From: JAENVT01 sp043758005
Lineage (GTDB): Bacteria; Actinomycetota; Acidimicrobiia; Acidimicrobiales; Ilumatobacteraceae
Assembly: GCA_043758005.1 (NCBI GenBank)
Contig: JAYVOI010000024.1
Coordinates: forward strand, 1 to 14,168
Direction of reading: 5' to 3'
Length of the DNA stretch: 14,168 nucleotides
Shown here one piece after another: positions 6,695-12,995 of this stretch (the stretch's first letter is position 1; the number at the start of each line of letters is the position of its first letter). Both the position numbers and the translations under genes were made by a program. The notes beneath the pieces are model-generated. The model saw only the letters and a program-made list of their open reading frames with translations. It ran no database searches and was not told the DNA's origin.

Positions 6695-6724
6695 ACGCTA
6701 CGGGTACGTTGGGAGCACTGTGAA
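6695..6724 (-). promoter_or_regulatory. Candidate nei promoter, near-leaderless
   Basis: On the minus strand TTCACA (6724-6719), an 18-nt spacer and TAGCGT (6700-6695) form a plausible -35/-10 pair. The -10 ends 9 nt before the nei ATG, leaving almost no 5' leader, in line with the lack of a Shine-Dalgarno. The -35 lies in the first codons of glcF, so the two divergent promoters overlap. Inferred from sequence only. Confidence 0.4.
6705..6710 (+). promoter_or_regulatory. Candidate -10 element for glcF
   Basis: TACGTT fits TAnnnT and ends 9 nt before the glcF GTG. It lies only 4 bp from the divergent nei -10 (6695-6700). A GGGAG (6711-6715) between it and the start could serve as ribosome-binding site if transcription begins a few bases early. 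The surrounding GGGTACGTTG repeats that before the Nudix gene. No good -35 is seen. Confidence 0.38.
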
Positions 6725-7856
6725 ACTTCAACTCGACGAGAACGATTTGGGCACGTGCGTGAGCTGTGGGTTGTGCCTGCCGCATTGCCCGACCTTTCGT
6801 GTGACCGGTGAAGAGGCGCTGTCGCCGCGGGGGCGGATCTCGGCGATGCGCGCGGTGCACTTCGACAACGCTGCGGTCAGCGACGACTTCGTGCACTTCA
6901 TGGAGACGTGTGTGCAGTGCCGCGGCTGCGAGCCGGCGTGTCCCAGCGGCGTGCCGTTCGGGCAACTCATGGAGGGCACGCGTGACACCTTGGCTGCCCA
7001 GAAGCGGTTGACGCCGTGGTGGCAGAAGCTGGGATATCGCGTGCTGGGCCACCATCGCCTCCTGCTCGCCGGCTCGACGATGCTGGCGGTTGCCCAGCGG
7101 TTGCGGCTGGTTCCCAAGCGAATGGGATTGCCGAAGCTGGCGTTGCGCCGCGGTCCGGCGCCGCGAGCGACGGGTGACGAGGCGTGGCTGTTCACCGGTT
7201 GTGTCATGGATGCGTGGCAACGCGAAACGCACCGCAACACCGCCAAGGTGCTCGCTGCAGTCGGGGTGACATATCGGGCGCCGGGCGCTGGTGGAGCGTG
7301 CTGCGGTGCGTTGCACATCCATGCCGGGCTCACCGACGAGGCGAAGGGGTTGGCCGACAAGGTGATGCGCTCGATGCCCGGAGAGTCGCCGATCGTGGTC
7401 AATTCTGCGGGATGCGGGGCCGCACTGAAGGACTACGGACACCTGCTCGGCACCGAGGCGGCGCGAGCCTTCAGCGCACGGGTGCGCGACGCCAGCGAGT
7501 TCGTGGCGCCGCTGGTCGACCGGCTACGCGTGCGGCGCCGGCTCGGCCCGGTGACGGTGCAGGATCCGTGCCATCTTCGCCATGTCCAGCGAGCGCACCT
7601 GCCGGTGCGCACCGTGCTGGCGGCTGTCGCCGATGTGGTCGAGCTTGACGACGAGGGGTTGTGCTGTGGCGCGGGCGGGGCGTACTCCACGCTGCAACCC
7701 GATCTCGCCGGGCAGATCCGCGAGCGCAAGCTGGCAGCCATTCGCCGCGCCGGCCCACAGGTCGTTGCCAGCGCCAACCCGGGGTGCGCGTTGCATCTCG
7801 CGGCGGCCGGAGTCAACGTGAAGCACCCCATGGACCTGGTCGCCGAGGCGTTGTGA
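6720..7856 (+). CDS. glcF: Glycolate oxidase iron-sulfur subunit GlcF
   Basis: This 378-residue electron-transfer subunit passes electrons from the GlcD/GlcE flavins to the membrane quinone pool. Two [4Fe-4S] ferredoxin motifs occupy the N-terminus: Cys13-x2-Cys16-x2-Cys19-x3-Cys23-Pro and Cys64-x2-Cys67-x2-Cys70-x3-Cys74-Pro. Two cysteine-rich CCG domains follow, with Cys161/Cys194-Cys195/Cys232 and Cys284/Cys315-Cys316/Cys356 (GACCGALH and LCCGAGGAYS). This is the full GlcF/GlpC-type architecture at usual length. I choose GTG at 6720 because GGGAG precedes it. The in-frame ATG at 6684 would make the protein overlap the divergent nei start and adds only a non-homologous dozen residues. It is separated from glcDE by a kinase-like gene and nei. 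The stop and next start share a base (TGATG). Confidence 0.92.
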   Translation: MKLQLDENDLGTCVSCGLCLPHCPTFRVTGEEALSPRGRISAMRAVHFDNAAVSDDFVHFMETCVQCRGCEPACPSGVPFGQLMEGTRDTLAAQKRLTPWWQKLGYRVLGHHRLLLAGSTMLAVAQRLRLVPKRMGLPKLALRRGPAPRATGDEAWLFTGCVMDAWQRETHRNTAKVLAAVGVTYRAPGAGGACCGALHIHAGLTDEAKGLADKVMRSMPGESPIVVNSAGCGAALKDYGHLLGTEAARAFSARVRDASEFVAPLVDRLRVRRRLGPVTVQDPCHLRHVQRAHLPVRTVLAAVADVVELDDEGLCCGAGGAYSTLQPDLAGQIRERKLAAIRRAGPQVVASANPGCALHLAAAGVNVKHPMDLVAEAL

Positions 7857-8056
7857 TGAGCGGTCGGTACGACGACCTGGTCGATCGGTTGCAGCTCGTG
7901 GTCGACGATCTCGATCAGGTCACGTTCGATCAGCTGCGCGAGGCCTCCGCCGAGGGCCGGGCCAGGCCGCCCGACGACAAGCGGTTGACCCAGGCACGTC
8001 GCGCCGTCGAGAAGGCCATCCATCTCCTCGGGGGCAGTTCAGGCATCGACGAATGA
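7856..8056 (+). CDS. Small acidic/basic helical protein of unknown function
   Basis: A 66-residue protein is predicted, starting MSGRYDDLVDRLQLVVDD. It is charged, has no Cys and no membrane segment, and looks helical throughout, with a basic middle (KRLTQARRAVEKAIHLL) and a flexible Gly/Ser tail. Its ATG overlaps the glcF stop (TGATG), so it is likely translated by coupling. It could be a small accessory factor of the glycolate oxidase locus, but no family is recognised. Its last 18 bp overlap the 3' end of the convergent LOG-family gene. Codon third positions are GC-rich like its neighbours, supporting that it is real. Confidence 0.68.
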   Translation: MSGRYDDLVDRLQLVVDDLDQVTFDQLREASAEGRARPPDDKRLTQARRAVEKAIHLLGGSSGIDE

Positions 8057-9046
8057 GTTGACCGCGTCGATCAGTTCGCGTTGCACACCGCTGGAGTGGC
8101 CGGTGAACGTGTAGGCGATTCGAGCGAGATCGAGCTTGTCGCTCTCCCGACGCTCCGGTTCGAACGGGGTCGCCCGAGCGATGCCGCCTGCCTCGCAGAA
8201 TGGACCGAAACGTTCGTTGAGCATGGCGAGCTGCTCGTCGGTCGGAGACTGCTTCATCCGCATGACCGCGAGGTGGCCGATGTACCGGATCGAGTCGTAG
8301 TTCCGGTAGAAGCCGAGCACCTCGTCGATGGCCTCCTGGCAGTCATCGGTGACGAGGTACAGCTCGGTGTCAGCCGGCGACACCAGGCCGCGCTCGACCA
8401 GTTGGTGACCGACGAACTCGTGAAACTTCTCCCAGTAGGGATCACCCGGCGTGTCGAGCAGCACGATCGGCACCGGCAGACCCTTGCCGGTCTGGGTCAG
8501 CGTCAGCAGCTCCAACGTCTCGTCGAGGGTGCCGAACCCGCCGGGTAGGCACACGAAGCCCTTGCTCTCTTTCACCAGCATCAGCTTGCGGGTGAAGAAG
8601 TACTTCATGCTGACGTACTTGACGTCCCCGGCGATCACCGGGTTGGCGCCCTGTTCGAACGGCAGCCGGATCGACACCCCAATCGACATGTCGCGGCCCG
8701 CACCCTCCATGCCGGCCTGCATGATCCCCGGGCCGGCACCGGTGACGACCATCCAGCCCGCCTCGGCGAGGCCGGCTGCCACCTTGCGGGCTTGCATGTA
8801 CAGCGGGTCGGCCATCTGCGTGCGGGCGGAGCCGAAGATGGTCACCTTCGGCACGTCGTGGAAGGGGGCGAACATCTTGAAGGCCTCGCGCATCTCCTCG
8901 AGTGCGGCGCTGGCGATCTTCAGGTCGAGCAGGCTCGGCTGGTCTTCGAGCAGAGCGAACGCAGAGCCCATGAGCTGACCGGCCAAGCGGCGATTGCGGC
9001 CAAGCTCCATGCCGTCGAGCAAGTCGTCGATAGGCGGTGTTGTCAC
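8039..9046 (-). CDS. LOG-family (TIGR00730) nucleotide phosphoribohydrolase-like protein
   Basis: This 335-residue Rossmann-fold protein belongs to the LOG/PpnN superfamily, often mislabelled lysine decarboxylase. Seen motifs are VTIFGSAR (68-75), VTGAGPGIMQAGMEGA (101-116), an Arg in YFFTRKLMLVKES (149-161), and the catalytic PGGFGTLDE (168-176; family pattern PGGxGTxxE). Family members hydrolyse nucleoside 5'-monophosphates or cytokinin ribotides to base plus ribose 5-phosphate. It is longer than plant-type LOG (about 190-220), with a roughly 60-residue helical N-terminal extension and about 85 extra C-terminal residues that include FGPFCEAGG and a KLDLARIAYTFTGHSSG segment. The GTG start overlaps the transaldolase stop as GTGA, making it the last gene of the tkt-tal operon. 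The exact substrate is unknown. Confidence 0.9.
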   Translation of the reverse strand: MTTPPIDDLLDGMELGRNRRLAGQLMGSAFALLEDQPSLLDLKIASAALEEMREAFKMFAPFHDVPKVTIFGSARTQMADPLYMQARKVAAGLAEAGWMVVTGAGPGIMQAGMEGAGRDMSIGVSIRLPFEQGANPVIAGDVKYVSMKYFFTRKLMLVKESKGFVCLPGGFGTLDETLELLTLTQTGKGLPVPIVLLDTPGDPYWEKFHEFVGHQLVERGLVSPADTELYLVTDDCQEAIDEVLGFYRNYDSIRYIGHLAVMRMKQSPTDEQLAMLNERFGPFCEAGGIARATPFEPERRESDKLDLARIAYTFTGHSSGVQRELIDAVNSFVDA

Positions 9047-10149
9047 GATCGGAGTTCGGCAGCCTTGGCCTCGAGGGCGCCGAGCAACTCATCGAAGCTC
9101 TTCTGGAAGCTGGCGACGCCTTCGCGCTCGAGCTTGTCGGCGACATCGTCGAGATCGACGCCGACGTCGCCGAGGCCCTTCCAGGCGGCGATCGACTCAT
9201 CCAGGTCGGCGTCGACGCGTCGGGCGAGTTGCCCATGGTCGGCAAACGCCTCGATCGTGGCATCCGGCAACGTGTTGACCGTGTCGGGGCCGATCAACTC
9301 GTCGACGTACAGGGTGTCTCGGTACGCCGGGTTCTTGGTCGACGTGCTGGCCCACAGTGGGCGCTGGACGACGGCTCCCTTGGCCGCGAGTGCCTCCCAG
9401 CGATGACCGCTGAACGTCTTCTGGAACAGCTGGTAGGCCAGCTTGCCCTGGGCGACGGCACCCTTGCCACGGAGATCGAGCGCCTCCGGCGACCCGATGG
9501 TGTCGAGGCGGTGATCGATCTCGGTGTCGACCCGGCTGATGAAGAAGCTGGCCACGCTGGCGACGGCCGAGAGGTTTGCTCCGGGCTGTCGGGCGTAGAT
9601 CTCCAGGCCGCGGATGTAGGCCTCCATCACGCTCTGATATCGCTCGAGGCTGAAGATCAAGGTGACGTTGATGTTGCGACCCTCGGCGATCATGGCCTGA
9701 ATGGCGCCGACCCCCTCGGCGGTCGCTGGGATCTTGACCATCAGGTTGGGGCGGTGGATCTGTTCGTGCAGGTCGCGCGCCGCCTGCACCGTCGCCGGGC
9801 CGTCGTGGGCCAATCCCGGGTCGACCTCGACACTGACGTACCCGTCGGCACCGTGGCTGTCGTGATACAGCGGAGCGAAGACCTCGAGGGCGCCGTGGAT
9901 GTCGGCCAGCACCATCGCCCAGTAGTCGTCGATGATCGGGTGTTCAACCGCGGCCAACGTGCGGAACTGCTCGTCGTAGTCGGGCGAGCCCTGGATGGCC
10001 CTCTGGAAGATCGTCGGGTTGCTGGTGAGGCCACGTATCCCGCGATCGACGAGGTGGCTGAGCTGACCCGACGTGATGTAGCCACGCTTCAAGTTGTCGA
10101 GCCACGGGCTCTGCCCGAACTCGTGGTACAGGTGAGCGAGACGATCCAT
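9043..10149 (-). CDS. tal: Transaldolase
   Basis: This 368-residue transaldolase of the long actinobacterial/cyanobacterial type transfers a dihydroxyacetone unit between sedoheptulose 7-phosphate and glyceraldehyde 3-phosphate in the non-oxidative pentose-phosphate pathway. The Schiff-base Lys is Lys139 in PNLMVKIPAT (134-143). TSNPTIFQRAI (42-52), GYVSVEVDPGLA (103-114), NVTLIFSLERYQ (161-172) and SFFISRVDTEID (201-212) are family landmarks. Length agrees with Mycobacterium/Corynebacterium Tal (about 360-373). The frame stays open upstream within transketolase, but the ATG at 10149 begins the family N-terminus and follows the tkt stop by 2 nt, with a GGGG-type ribosome-binding site. The downstream LOG gene overlaps by 4 nt. 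Confidence 0.96.
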   Translation of the reverse strand: MDRLAHLYHEFGQSPWLDNLKRGYITSGQLSHLVDRGIRGLTSNPTIFQRAIQGSPDYDEQFRTLAAVEHPIIDDYWAMVLADIHGALEVFAPLYHDSHGADGYVSVEVDPGLAHDGPATVQAARDLHEQIHRPNLMVKIPATAEGVGAIQAMIAEGRNINVTLIFSLERYQSVMEAYIRGLEIYARQPGANLSAVASVASFFISRVDTEIDHRLDTIGSPEALDLRGKGAVAQGKLAYQLFQKTFSGHRWEALAAKGAVVQRPLWASTSTKNPAYRDTLYVDELIGPDTVNTLPDATIEAFADHGQLARRVDADLDESIAAWKGLGDVGVDLDDVADKLEREGVASFQKSFDELLGALEAKAAELRS

Positions 10150-10151
10150 GA

Positions 10152-12119
10152 TTACCCCTTTGCCTGGGCCAACCGAGTGGCGGCTGCCACCACGTTGGCC
10201 ACGTTGATTCCCAACTTGTCCATCACCACATTCCCGGGCGCACTGGCTCCGAAACGGTCGATGCCGATGGATTCGTCCGCATACCGTTCCCAACCGAACG
10301 TCACGGCAGCTTCGACCGACAGCACGGGGAGGCCCGCCGGGAGCACGTCGTCTTGGTAGCTGGCGCTCTGCAACGCGAAGCGGTCCCACGACGGCATGCT
10401 GACCACATTGGCACTCACGCCGGCCGCAGCGAGCTGCTCGGCGGCTTCGACGCACAGCGACACCTCAGTGCCGGTGCCCACGATCACGACCTGCGGATGA
10501 TCCGCTTGCCGAACCACTGCCGCCCCGGTCGCGACCGCCGAGCCGTCGGTGCACACCGTGACGGCCTGACGGCTGAGCACGAGGGCCGTGGGACCGTGGT
10601 GAGCGACCGCTGCCTTCCATGCCTCGACCGTCTCGTTGGCGTCAGCCGGGCGGATGACCTGGAGGTCGGGGATTGCTCGCAGGGTGGCGAGGTGCTCGAT
10701 CGGCTGATGCGTCGGGCCGTCTTCGCCGACGCCAACCGAGTCGTGCGTCCAGACGAACACGACCTTGGCTCCGCTGAGCGCGGCAAGTCGGACGCTGGGT
10801 CGCATGTAGTCGAGGAAGACGAAGAACGTCCCGCCGGCGGGCAGCACGCCACCGTGCTTGGCCATGCCCACCATCGTGGATCCCATGGCGTGCTCGCGGA
10901 TGCCGTAGTACATCTGGCGGCCACCGGGATGATCCAACGATTGGGCCTCCTGGTCAGTCAGCTTGGTCCCGGTGTTGCCCGTGAGATCGGCGGCACCGGC
11001 CAGCAAGCCCGGTACACCCTCCAAGGAGGCGTTGAACGCCTTCTCGATGGCGACGCGTGTGGCGATCTTGTCGCCTTGCGCGAACGTCGGCAGCGCGGAC
11101 TCCCAGCCGGCGATGCCGGTTGCTCCCCAGCACGCGTCCCACACCGCTTCGTCCACCGACGAGGCGACCTTGCGCTTCGACCACTGGTCGAACTCGGCGG
11201 CCCCACGCTCGGCGCTGACGGTGCGATAGGCGGTGACCAGATCGGTTGGCGCCCAGAAGGGCTCGTCGGGAATCCCCATCACGGCCTTGGTGCGCGAGAC
11301 CTGCTCGGCGGTGAATGGGTTGCCGTGTGCTTCATGATGATCGGTGAGGTCGGGGCTCGGCGCGGCGATGTGACTGCGCAGGATCAGCAGCGAGGGCCGA
11401 TCGGTGACGGCCGTGGCAGCAAGGAGCGCAGCCTCCAGGCCGTCGCAATCGTCGGCCATCTCGCCGAGGTGCACGACGTTCCAGCCGTACGCCTCGAAGC
11501 GCATGCCGACGTTGTCGCTGTACGCCAGCGAGGTGTCACCGTCGATCGTGATGTGGTTGTCGTCGTAGACGCAGATCAGGTTGCCGAGGCGTTGGTGCCC
11601 GGCGAGTGATGCCGCCTCGTGGCTGATGCCTTCTTCGAAGCAGCCGTCGCCGGCGATCACGAAGATGTGGTGGTTCATCACGTCGTCACCGAACTGGGTT
11701 CGCAGGCGACGTTCGGCGATCGCCATGCCGACAGCGTTGCCGAACCCTTGGCCGAGCGGGCCGGTGGTCACTTCGATGCCGGTCGTGAGCTCGGCTTCGG
11801 GGTGACCAGGGGTCAGCGAGCCCCACTGCCGGAACGCCTTGATGTCGTCGAGTTCCAGGCCGTACCCACACAGGTAGAGCATCGAATACTGCAGGATCGA
11901 CACGTGCCCGTTCGACAGGATGAACCGGTCACGGTCGGGCCAGTGGGGATTGGCGGGGTCGTGGCGCATCACTCTGTTGAAGAGCACGTGCGCCAGGGGG
12001 GCCAATGCCATGGCGGTTCCCTGGTGGCCACTCTTGGCCTGCAGCGGCGCGTCCATGGCAAACCCGCGGATCAGCGAGATCGCGGCGGCTTCTTGCTCAG
12101 GGGTCAGTGTCGTAGGCAC
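10152..12119 (-). CDS. tkt: Transketolase
   Basis: This 655-residue thiamine diphosphate enzyme moves two-carbon units between sugar phosphates. The N-terminal TPP-binding domain has SNGHVSILQY (69-78), TGPLGQGFGNAVGMA (119-133) and the GDG...N motif (Gly157-Asp158-Gly159 to Asn188 in YDDNHITIDG). The catalytic Glu is Glu409 in YYGIREHAMG. HDSVGVGEDGPTHQP (459-473) is the conserved Pyr-domain loop, and the C-terminal domain ends normally (FGASAPGN at 623-630). Length matches the family (about 660). I choose GTG at 12119: upstream codons are unlike transketolase and overlap the preceding gene. No Shine-Dalgarno precedes it, but a TACAGT sits 7 nt upstream. It lies 20 nt after the DUF6941-like gene and 2 nt before tal. 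Confidence 0.96.
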   Translation of the reverse strand: MPTTLTPEQEAAAISLIRGFAMDAPLQAKSGHQGTAMALAPLAHVLFNRVMRHDPANPHWPDRDRFILSNGHVSILQYSMLYLCGYGLELDDIKAFRQWGSLTPGHPEAELTTGIEVTTGPLGQGFGNAVGMAIAERRLRTQFGDDVMNHHIFVIAGDGCFEEGISHEAASLAGHQRLGNLICVYDDNHITIDGDTSLAYSDNVGMRFEAYGWNVVHLGEMADDCDGLEAALLAATAVTDRPSLLILRSHIAAPSPDLTDHHEAHGNPFTAEQVSRTKAVMGIPDEPFWAPTDLVTAYRTVSAERGAAEFDQWSKRKVASSVDEAVWDACWGATGIAGWESALPTFAQGDKIATRVAIEKAFNASLEGVPGLLAGAADLTGNTGTKLTDQEAQSLDHPGGRQMYYGIREHAMGSTMVGMAKHGGVLPAGGTFFVFLDYMRPSVRLAALSGAKVVFVWTHDSVGVGEDGPTHQPIEHLATLRAIPDLQVIRPADANETVEAWKAAVAHHGPTALVLSRQAVTVCTDGSAVATGAAVVRQADHPQVVIVGTGTEVSLCVEAAEQLAAAGVSANVVSMPSWDRFALQSASYQDDVLPAGLPVLSVEAAVTFGWERYADESIGIDRFGASAPGNVVMDKLGINVANVVAAATRLAQAKG

Positions 12120-12126
12120 GAAACCG

Positions 12127-12132
12127 ACTGTA
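12127..12132 (-). promoter_or_regulatory. Candidate leaderless -10 element for tkt
   Basis: Read on the minus strand, TACAGT (TAnnnT) ends 7 nt before the tkt GTG, within the 20-nt gap after the preceding gene. There is no ribosome-binding site here, which suits a leaderless transcript. The -35 region is weak. Readthrough from the upstream gene is also likely. Confidence 0.38.
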
Positions 12133-12139
12133 TCCCGGG

Positions 12140-12538
12140 TCAGGCCACCGGGGGCAGAAGGGTGAACGGCACGAGGTGCCACGGGCCTTTGTCGATGCGG
12201 CAATGAGCGAAGATCTGGCGGTACTCGGAGAACTCCAACTCGCCTTTGACCAGCCGGTACGTGAACTTGCCGGGATCAACCGTGAACGGGCTGACATTGC
12301 GAGCGATCTGTTCGTCGTCCTCAGACATGCCGTTTCGGAACACGACCTCGAAGACTCCGTTGCCAGGCTCCGATGCCGTGCAGTAGATCAGTGCGACCAG
12401 GTGTGGCGACAGTGTGACAGGCACCGCCGACGGCGCGGCCATCGAAAACATCGCGCCGGTGAGATCGATGCGGGTCGACGGGCCGGGCGCTTGGCGCATT
12501 TCGAAGTTCTCGACGAACAGGGCTGACACGATCTCCAT
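12140..12538 (-). CDS. Conserved hypothetical protein, DUF6941-like
   Basis: This 132-residue soluble protein has no signal peptide or membrane helix. It begins MEIVSALFVENFEM, followed by predicted beta strands (RIDLTGAMFSMAAP; VTLSPHLVALIYCTASEP; GVFEVVFRNG; FTYRLVKGELEFSEYRQIFAHCRID). The start, with an ALF-x-(D/E) strand and a later beta-rich half including YRQIFAHCRI, resembles DUF6941 proteins, which are uncharacterised. I make this call tentatively. It is the first gene of the minus-strand operon leading to tkt, tal and the LOG gene, with tkt 20 nt downstream. Its start is 25 bp from the divergent 43-residue ORF, and a TAnnnT element sits 7 nt upstream of its ATG. Confidence 0.72.
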   Translation of the reverse strand: MEIVSALFVENFEMRQAPGPSTRIDLTGAMFSMAAPSAVPVTLSPHLVALIYCTASEPGNGVFEVVFRNGMSEDDEQIARNVSPFTVDPGKFTYRLVKGELEFSEYRQIFAHCRIDKGPWHLVPFTLLPPVA

Positions 12539-12545
12539 GGCGGTG

Positions 12546-12551
12546 AGAGTA
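12546..12551 (-). promoter_or_regulatory. Candidate leaderless -10 for the tkt-tal operon
   Basis: On the minus strand TACTCT ends 7 nt before the ATG at 12538. No Shine-Dalgarno is visible between them. It shares two bases with an oppositely oriented TAGCGT, so the two divergent promoters would compete. Inferred from position and pattern. Confidence 0.38.
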
Positions 12552-12555
12552 GCGT
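12550..12555 (+). promoter_or_regulatory. Candidate leaderless -10 for the 43-residue ORF
   Basis: TAGCGT, the same hexamer found before nei, ends 8 nt before the ATG at 12564. No Shine-Dalgarno is present. It overlaps the minus-strand TACTCT by the central TA. No good -35 box at standard spacing was seen. Confidence 0.35.
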
Positions 12556-12563
12556 CGCGCCAT

Positions 12564-12695
12564 ATGGGCTACACCGCCGAGACACCGGAGACGGTCGTGC
12601 GCGTCACACCCACCAAGGTGGTCGCCACGCTGGAGGTCGCTGGTTGGCCGGGCGACATGTGCTACACAGTCCGCCGCGTCACGCGGCGCAAATGA
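12564..12695 (+). CDS. 43-residue hypothetical protein
   Basis: This short frame runs MGYTAETPETVVRVTPTK to a basic end (VRRVTRRK). Almost all codons end in G or C, as in neighbouring real genes. The middle (VVATLEVAGWPGDMCYTVRRV) alternates as beta strands around a WPGD turn. It has no signal peptide, membrane helix or known motif. There is no Shine-Dalgarno; a TAnnnT element 8 nt upstream suggests a leaderless mRNA. Its stop lies 11 nt before the next ATG, with the next gene's ribosome-binding site beginning at the last base of its stop codon, so the two are likely co-transcribed. It may be a small protein or a regulatory leader. Function is not recognised. Confidence 0.5.
   Translation: MGYTAETPETVVRVTPTKVVATLEVAGWPGDMCYTVRRVTRRK
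12672..12688 (+). repeat. Perfect GC-rich hairpin before the 61-residue gene
   Basis: CGCCGCG and CGCGGCG pair perfectly around a TCA loop: a 7-bp all-GC stem inside the last codons of the 43-residue ORF. It ends 6 nt before the AAGGAGG ribosome-binding site (12695-12701). It has no T run, so it is not a classical terminator. It might modulate translation or mRNA decay of the downstream gene. Confidence 0.5.
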
Positions 12696-12706
12696 AGGAG
12701 GACAAC

Positions 12707-12892
12707 ATGGGTCTGATGGACAGCTTGAAAGGAATGCTCGGGGGTAAGAAGGGCGAGCAGACGAAGGCACAGGCACAGAAGGTGGCCCAGTCGGTCGACG
12801 CCCAGGCAGAGAAGTTGGCTGCCAAGGATGGCATCGTCGGCGATGTTGCCGAGAAGGCGCACGAGGTGCTCGACAAGATCGACGGCGACTAG
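12707..12892 (+). CDS. Small charged helical protein, MT0933/Rv0909-like
   Basis: This 61-residue protein begins MGLMDSLKGMLGGKKGEQ and continues with Ala/Lys/Gln/Glu-rich, strongly helical sequence (KAQAQKVAQSVDAQAEKL; VAEKAHEVLDKIDGD). The layout resembles the short actinobacterial family annotated as MT0933 (Rv0909) antitoxin and also general stress (CsbD-like) proteins. The similarity is compositional and I cannot decide between them. No Rv0910-type toxin gene is adjacent. The ribosome-binding site AAGGAGG (12695-12701) with 5-nt spacing is the best in the window, implying high translation. A hairpin follows its stop. It is probably a cytosolic, abundant small protein. Confidence 0.72.
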   Translation: MGLMDSLKGMLGGKKGEQTKAQAQKVAQSVDAQAEKLAAKDGIVGDVAEKAHEVLDKIDGD

Positions 12893-12901
12893 AGCCGCAG
12901 C

Positions 12902-12921
12902 GCTGGGGAGCATCTCCCAGC
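12902..12921 (+). terminator. Possible terminator hairpin
   Basis: GCTGGGGAG and CTCCCAGC pair around a CAT loop with one bulged G, starting 10 nt after the stop of the 61-residue gene. No T tract follows, so it is either a weak intrinsic terminator of the GC-rich actinobacterial kind or an mRNA-stabilising hairpin. Confidence 0.5.
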
Positions 12922-12963
12922 AAACTCCCAGGAAGCACGGAGCCGGCGTCCAGGGTCGATGAA

Positions 12964-12995
12964 GAGGATGAGTGTCAGTTCGACACCTACTCCTC
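12964..12995 (+). repeat. Imperfect inverted repeat before the protease remnant
   Basis: GAGGA...GTGTC (12964-12976) pairs with GACAC...TCCTC (12982-12995), with a few mismatched central bases and an AGTTC loop. It lies directly before an AAGGAG ribosome-binding-site-like sequence (12997-13002). It could be an operator or an RNA hairpin. The palindromic character would suit a response-regulator or repressor site. Role inferred only. Confidence 0.35.

Noticed and set aside
5894..6719. nei as a mobile insertion that split the glc operon
   Set aside because: No repeats, integrase, target duplications or shift in base composition flank it.
9037..11609. Two long plus-strand open frames opposite transaldolase and transketolase
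   Set aside because: Both are mirror frames of strongly conserved enzymes, with no recognisable domains of their own.
12564..12892. Toxin-antitoxin pair
   Set aside because: The 61-residue protein resembles MT0933-type antitoxins only in composition, and the 43-residue neighbour has no toxin features.
12902..12921. Classical rho-independent terminator
   Set aside because: The stem is good but no T run follows, so it is kept only as a possible terminator.
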